Assembly (NCBI GenBank): GCA_004151065.3
Contig: NWUY0300041122.1
Location: forward strand, 9,464-19,465
Origin: Larix sibirica
Lineage: Eukaryota; Streptophyta; Pinopsida; Pinales; Pinaceae
Reading direction: 5' to 3'
DNA: 10,002 bases
The position numbers and the translations under genes are program-made. The notes beneath the pieces were generated by a model that worked only from the letters and a program-made list of their open reading frames with translations, was not told the DNA's origin and searched no databases. Every line of letters begins with the position of its first letter. The stretch's first letter is position 1. This document shows positions 8,297 through 10,002 of this stretch, in pieces.

Positions 8297-9110
8297 TCCT
8301 TCTGAGGCCCTTCCCCTCTCACGCCAAATAGGGTTGTGTGGTGATTTATAAGATCCAAGAAGATCACTTAGCTGCCTGCTTAACGAATGTTTGGTTGAGA
8401 GCTGGTGTCTTACTACATATACAGATTTAATACATATATTTACTACATTTGTGTGTGGACCATTTGGTGCGGCATATATATGCAGATTTGCTGATCGTAG
8501 ATTGATAGCCATGTTCAAATTTACAGTTGCTCATGCTGGTTGGTTGTGTTGCAGAAAGGGGAGTAACTGCTGGAAGAATAGGTTCAGCCATTGATCATCC
8601 AGTTCCACCACACAAGGGCGTTGGTCATTAATATTTTCTTGGAGAAACCAACTTTGCTTGTTCAGTGTCTGGAGTCCATGTGAAAGCTATCAGGGCACGC
8701 TTGGAGGTTTCACTTGTTTTTGGATTATACACGATATTATATACTTATGTGGTTATATGATGATTGTTATAAATGATTCTAAGAGTGAGTCATACGACTT
8801 GTATATGAAACCAGAAAACAAGAAGCTTAATTCACCGACTGGTGCCTTTTTGTATTGCCCCTTCTCTATCTATTCATGGTCTCCAGTCATTTTGATTTGA
8901 CATCAAAGCTTTAGGTCGGTATACCTATTTCTTTGCCAAGTGCAGAAGAAGAGATTCTAGTAGCTGCTCATGGATGTAACTTCAACACTGAGGCATTTCT
9001 AAACTCTGTGCAACTGTTTTCTGGCTACATTCACTAGTATTAGTACTAGTCATTTGTATTTAAGCTTATTTGATTTGTTATATTCTTGGAAAGAAAATTC
9101 TCGATTTGCC
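8297..9110 (+). other. GRF 3' UTR and downstream flank
   Basis: Follows the TGA directly. The reading frames here are short and unrecognised. I could not find a canonical AATAAA in a persuasive position, so the transcript end is not placed; plant poly(A) signals are often degenerate. ACTAGT occurs twice near 9034-9051 as a small near-palindrome. Confidence 0.5.
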
Positions 9111-9216
9111 AAAATTAAGGATACTTTCAATTCTGGCTGAAAATATTTTTTTTTGCATAAACTTAAAATTAATGATACTTTCAATTCTGGCTGAAAATGT
9201 TCTTTTACATAAACTT
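9111..9216. repeat. Two-copy tandem repeat, about 54 bp
   Basis: Units 9111-9164 and 9165-9216 share AAAATTAA, then GATACTTTCAATTCTGGC and TGAAAAT exactly, then a T-rich spacer and CATAAACTT. They differ by a few substitutions and a 2-base length change. Confidence 0.85.
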
Positions 9217-9221
9217 GAAAT

Positions 9222-9604
9222 GGACATGATATTTGCAAACCTTATCACTAAAAAGTCATTATTCATTATTGTCATTTTAATCAGATATTAAAGTCGTTAA
9301 TTTAAGTTATTTATTTAGAAGTTAAGGGTGTAGAAAGGACATGATATTTGCACACTTTATCACTAAAAAGCCATTATTTTCATTCTAATTAGATATTGAA
9401 GTTATTTATTTATTGTCATTCTAATCAGATATTAAAGTTATTAATTGAAGTTATTTATTTAGAAGTTAGGGGTGTAGAAATGGACATGATATTTGCAAAC
9501 CTTATCACTAAAAATCCATTATTGTCATTCTAATCAGATATTGAAATCAGATATTAAAATAAGATATTGAAATCAGATATTTATTCAGAAGTTAAGGTTG
9601 TAAT
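9222..9604. repeat. Three-copy diverged minisatellite, 115-145 bp units
   Basis: Each unit begins GGACATGATATTTGCA, at 9222, 9337 and 9482, continues with CTTATCACTAAAAA or close variants, then ATTGTCATTCTAATCAGATATT-type sequence, and ends near TTTAGAAGTTA and GGGTGTAGAAA. The middle copy has an internal duplication and the third expands a short AATCAGATATT motif. AT-rich and non-coding. Confidence 0.85.
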
Positions 9605-9933
9605 CAATAGATTATAATAATTTGAGTTTATCTTAATTAGGGATCTATTATTTTTTCAAAATTTGCACTCTAAAAATGGGTTACAATAGATTTCTCTTCA
9701 TACTTATAGATCAGAATTAAGATAGATCAAGTATCCAAAAAGATTTGATCCATCTTTCAAACATCTAAAGGAATTGAATCCCTTTAGATAAATTAGGTGC
9801 AAACTTTTCCTCAAATTTTATACACTAAAAAAACTCTATAACATTAGCTTAGACATACCACTTACAATTCATTTACAACAAACAACAAAAAAACTTATCA
9901 AATAAATTCTCTTAATTATTATTTTTTTCCTGC
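9605..9933. other. AT-rich flank, no gene seen
   Basis: No reading frame or RNA gene can be supported. One clear inverted repeat is present: ATCTAAAGG (9763-9771), a 9-base loop, CCTTTAGAT (9781-9789). Confidence 0.5.
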
Positions 9934-10002
9934 GGCTCTAACTCGTGACCTCCTCGGGTACCGAGAGAGTGTTCGCACATCTTACCAATTGAACTAACCC
10001 TT
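9930..10002 (-). mobile_element. Probable tRNA-derived SINE head or tRNA relic
   Basis: On the minus strand TAGTTCAATTGG (9985-9996) matches a tRNA A box of the TAGCTCAGTTGG kind, followed by TAAGA as in D arms. About 40 bases on, GAGTTAGAGCC (9934-9944) is one base from GAGTTCGAGCC, a B box form. An A-rich stretch follows the B box. The T arm does not pair properly and no anticodon arm is clear, so it is not a working tRNA gene. The 5' end lies at or just beyond the window edge. A SINE is the best reading; a degenerate tRNA copy is the alternative. Confidence 0.45.

Noticed and set aside
9930-10002. Functional tRNA gene on the minus strand
   Set aside because: The B box has an A in place of the conserved C, the T arm does not pair, and no anticodon stem is visible.

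Overview
The window looks like nuclear DNA of a land plant, most likely a seed plant. It holds one recognisable gene, on the plus strand: a GROWTH-REGULATING FACTOR (GRF) transcription factor with four coding exons between 4943 and 8296. All three introns have GT-AG borders, the phases agree at every junction, and the spliced product is 766 residues. It has a QLQ domain, a WRC zinc-binding domain and the late FFD, TQL and GGPL motifs, which place it closest to the Arabidopsis GRF1/GRF2 type. The lineage cannot be fixed from sequence alone; the long product and diverged N-terminus would suit a gymnosperm or another early-branching seed plant, but that is a guess.

Layout. Bases 1 to about 3500 are AT-rich and intergenic, with no gene I can support; they hold a weak duplication (225-315), a nested tandem duplication (1864-2040) and one ambiguous base (658). 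From about 3500 the composition becomes more balanced, and 3500-4942 probably carries the promoter and 5' leader: an ACACGTGGC G-box, an inverted CCAAT box, a CAT microsatellite, telomere-like TTTAGGT repeats, a true telo-box and several upstream ORFs. Exon 1 (4943-5555) encodes a Ser-rich N-terminus, exon 2 (6001-6267) the QLQ domain, exon 3 (6401-6833) the WRC domain with an embedded miR396 target site, and exon 4 (7309-8296) the C-terminal activation region. From 8297 on come the 3' UTR and AT-rich flank, with two families of diverged tandem repeats (9111-9216 and 9222-9604) and, at the right edge on the minus strand, a degenerate tRNA-like Pol III promoter that looks like a SINE head.

How it works together. 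GRF proteins bind DNA through WRC, recruit the GIF (AN3-type) co-activator through QLQ, and are dosed by miR396 cutting the mRNA in the WRC coding region. All of these elements are visible here. The uORFs in the presumed leader and a GTAGGTAA tandem donor at exon 1 are possible further control layers. I found no sign of a wholly new system; the points worth checking are regulatory details of this gene and the repeats around it.
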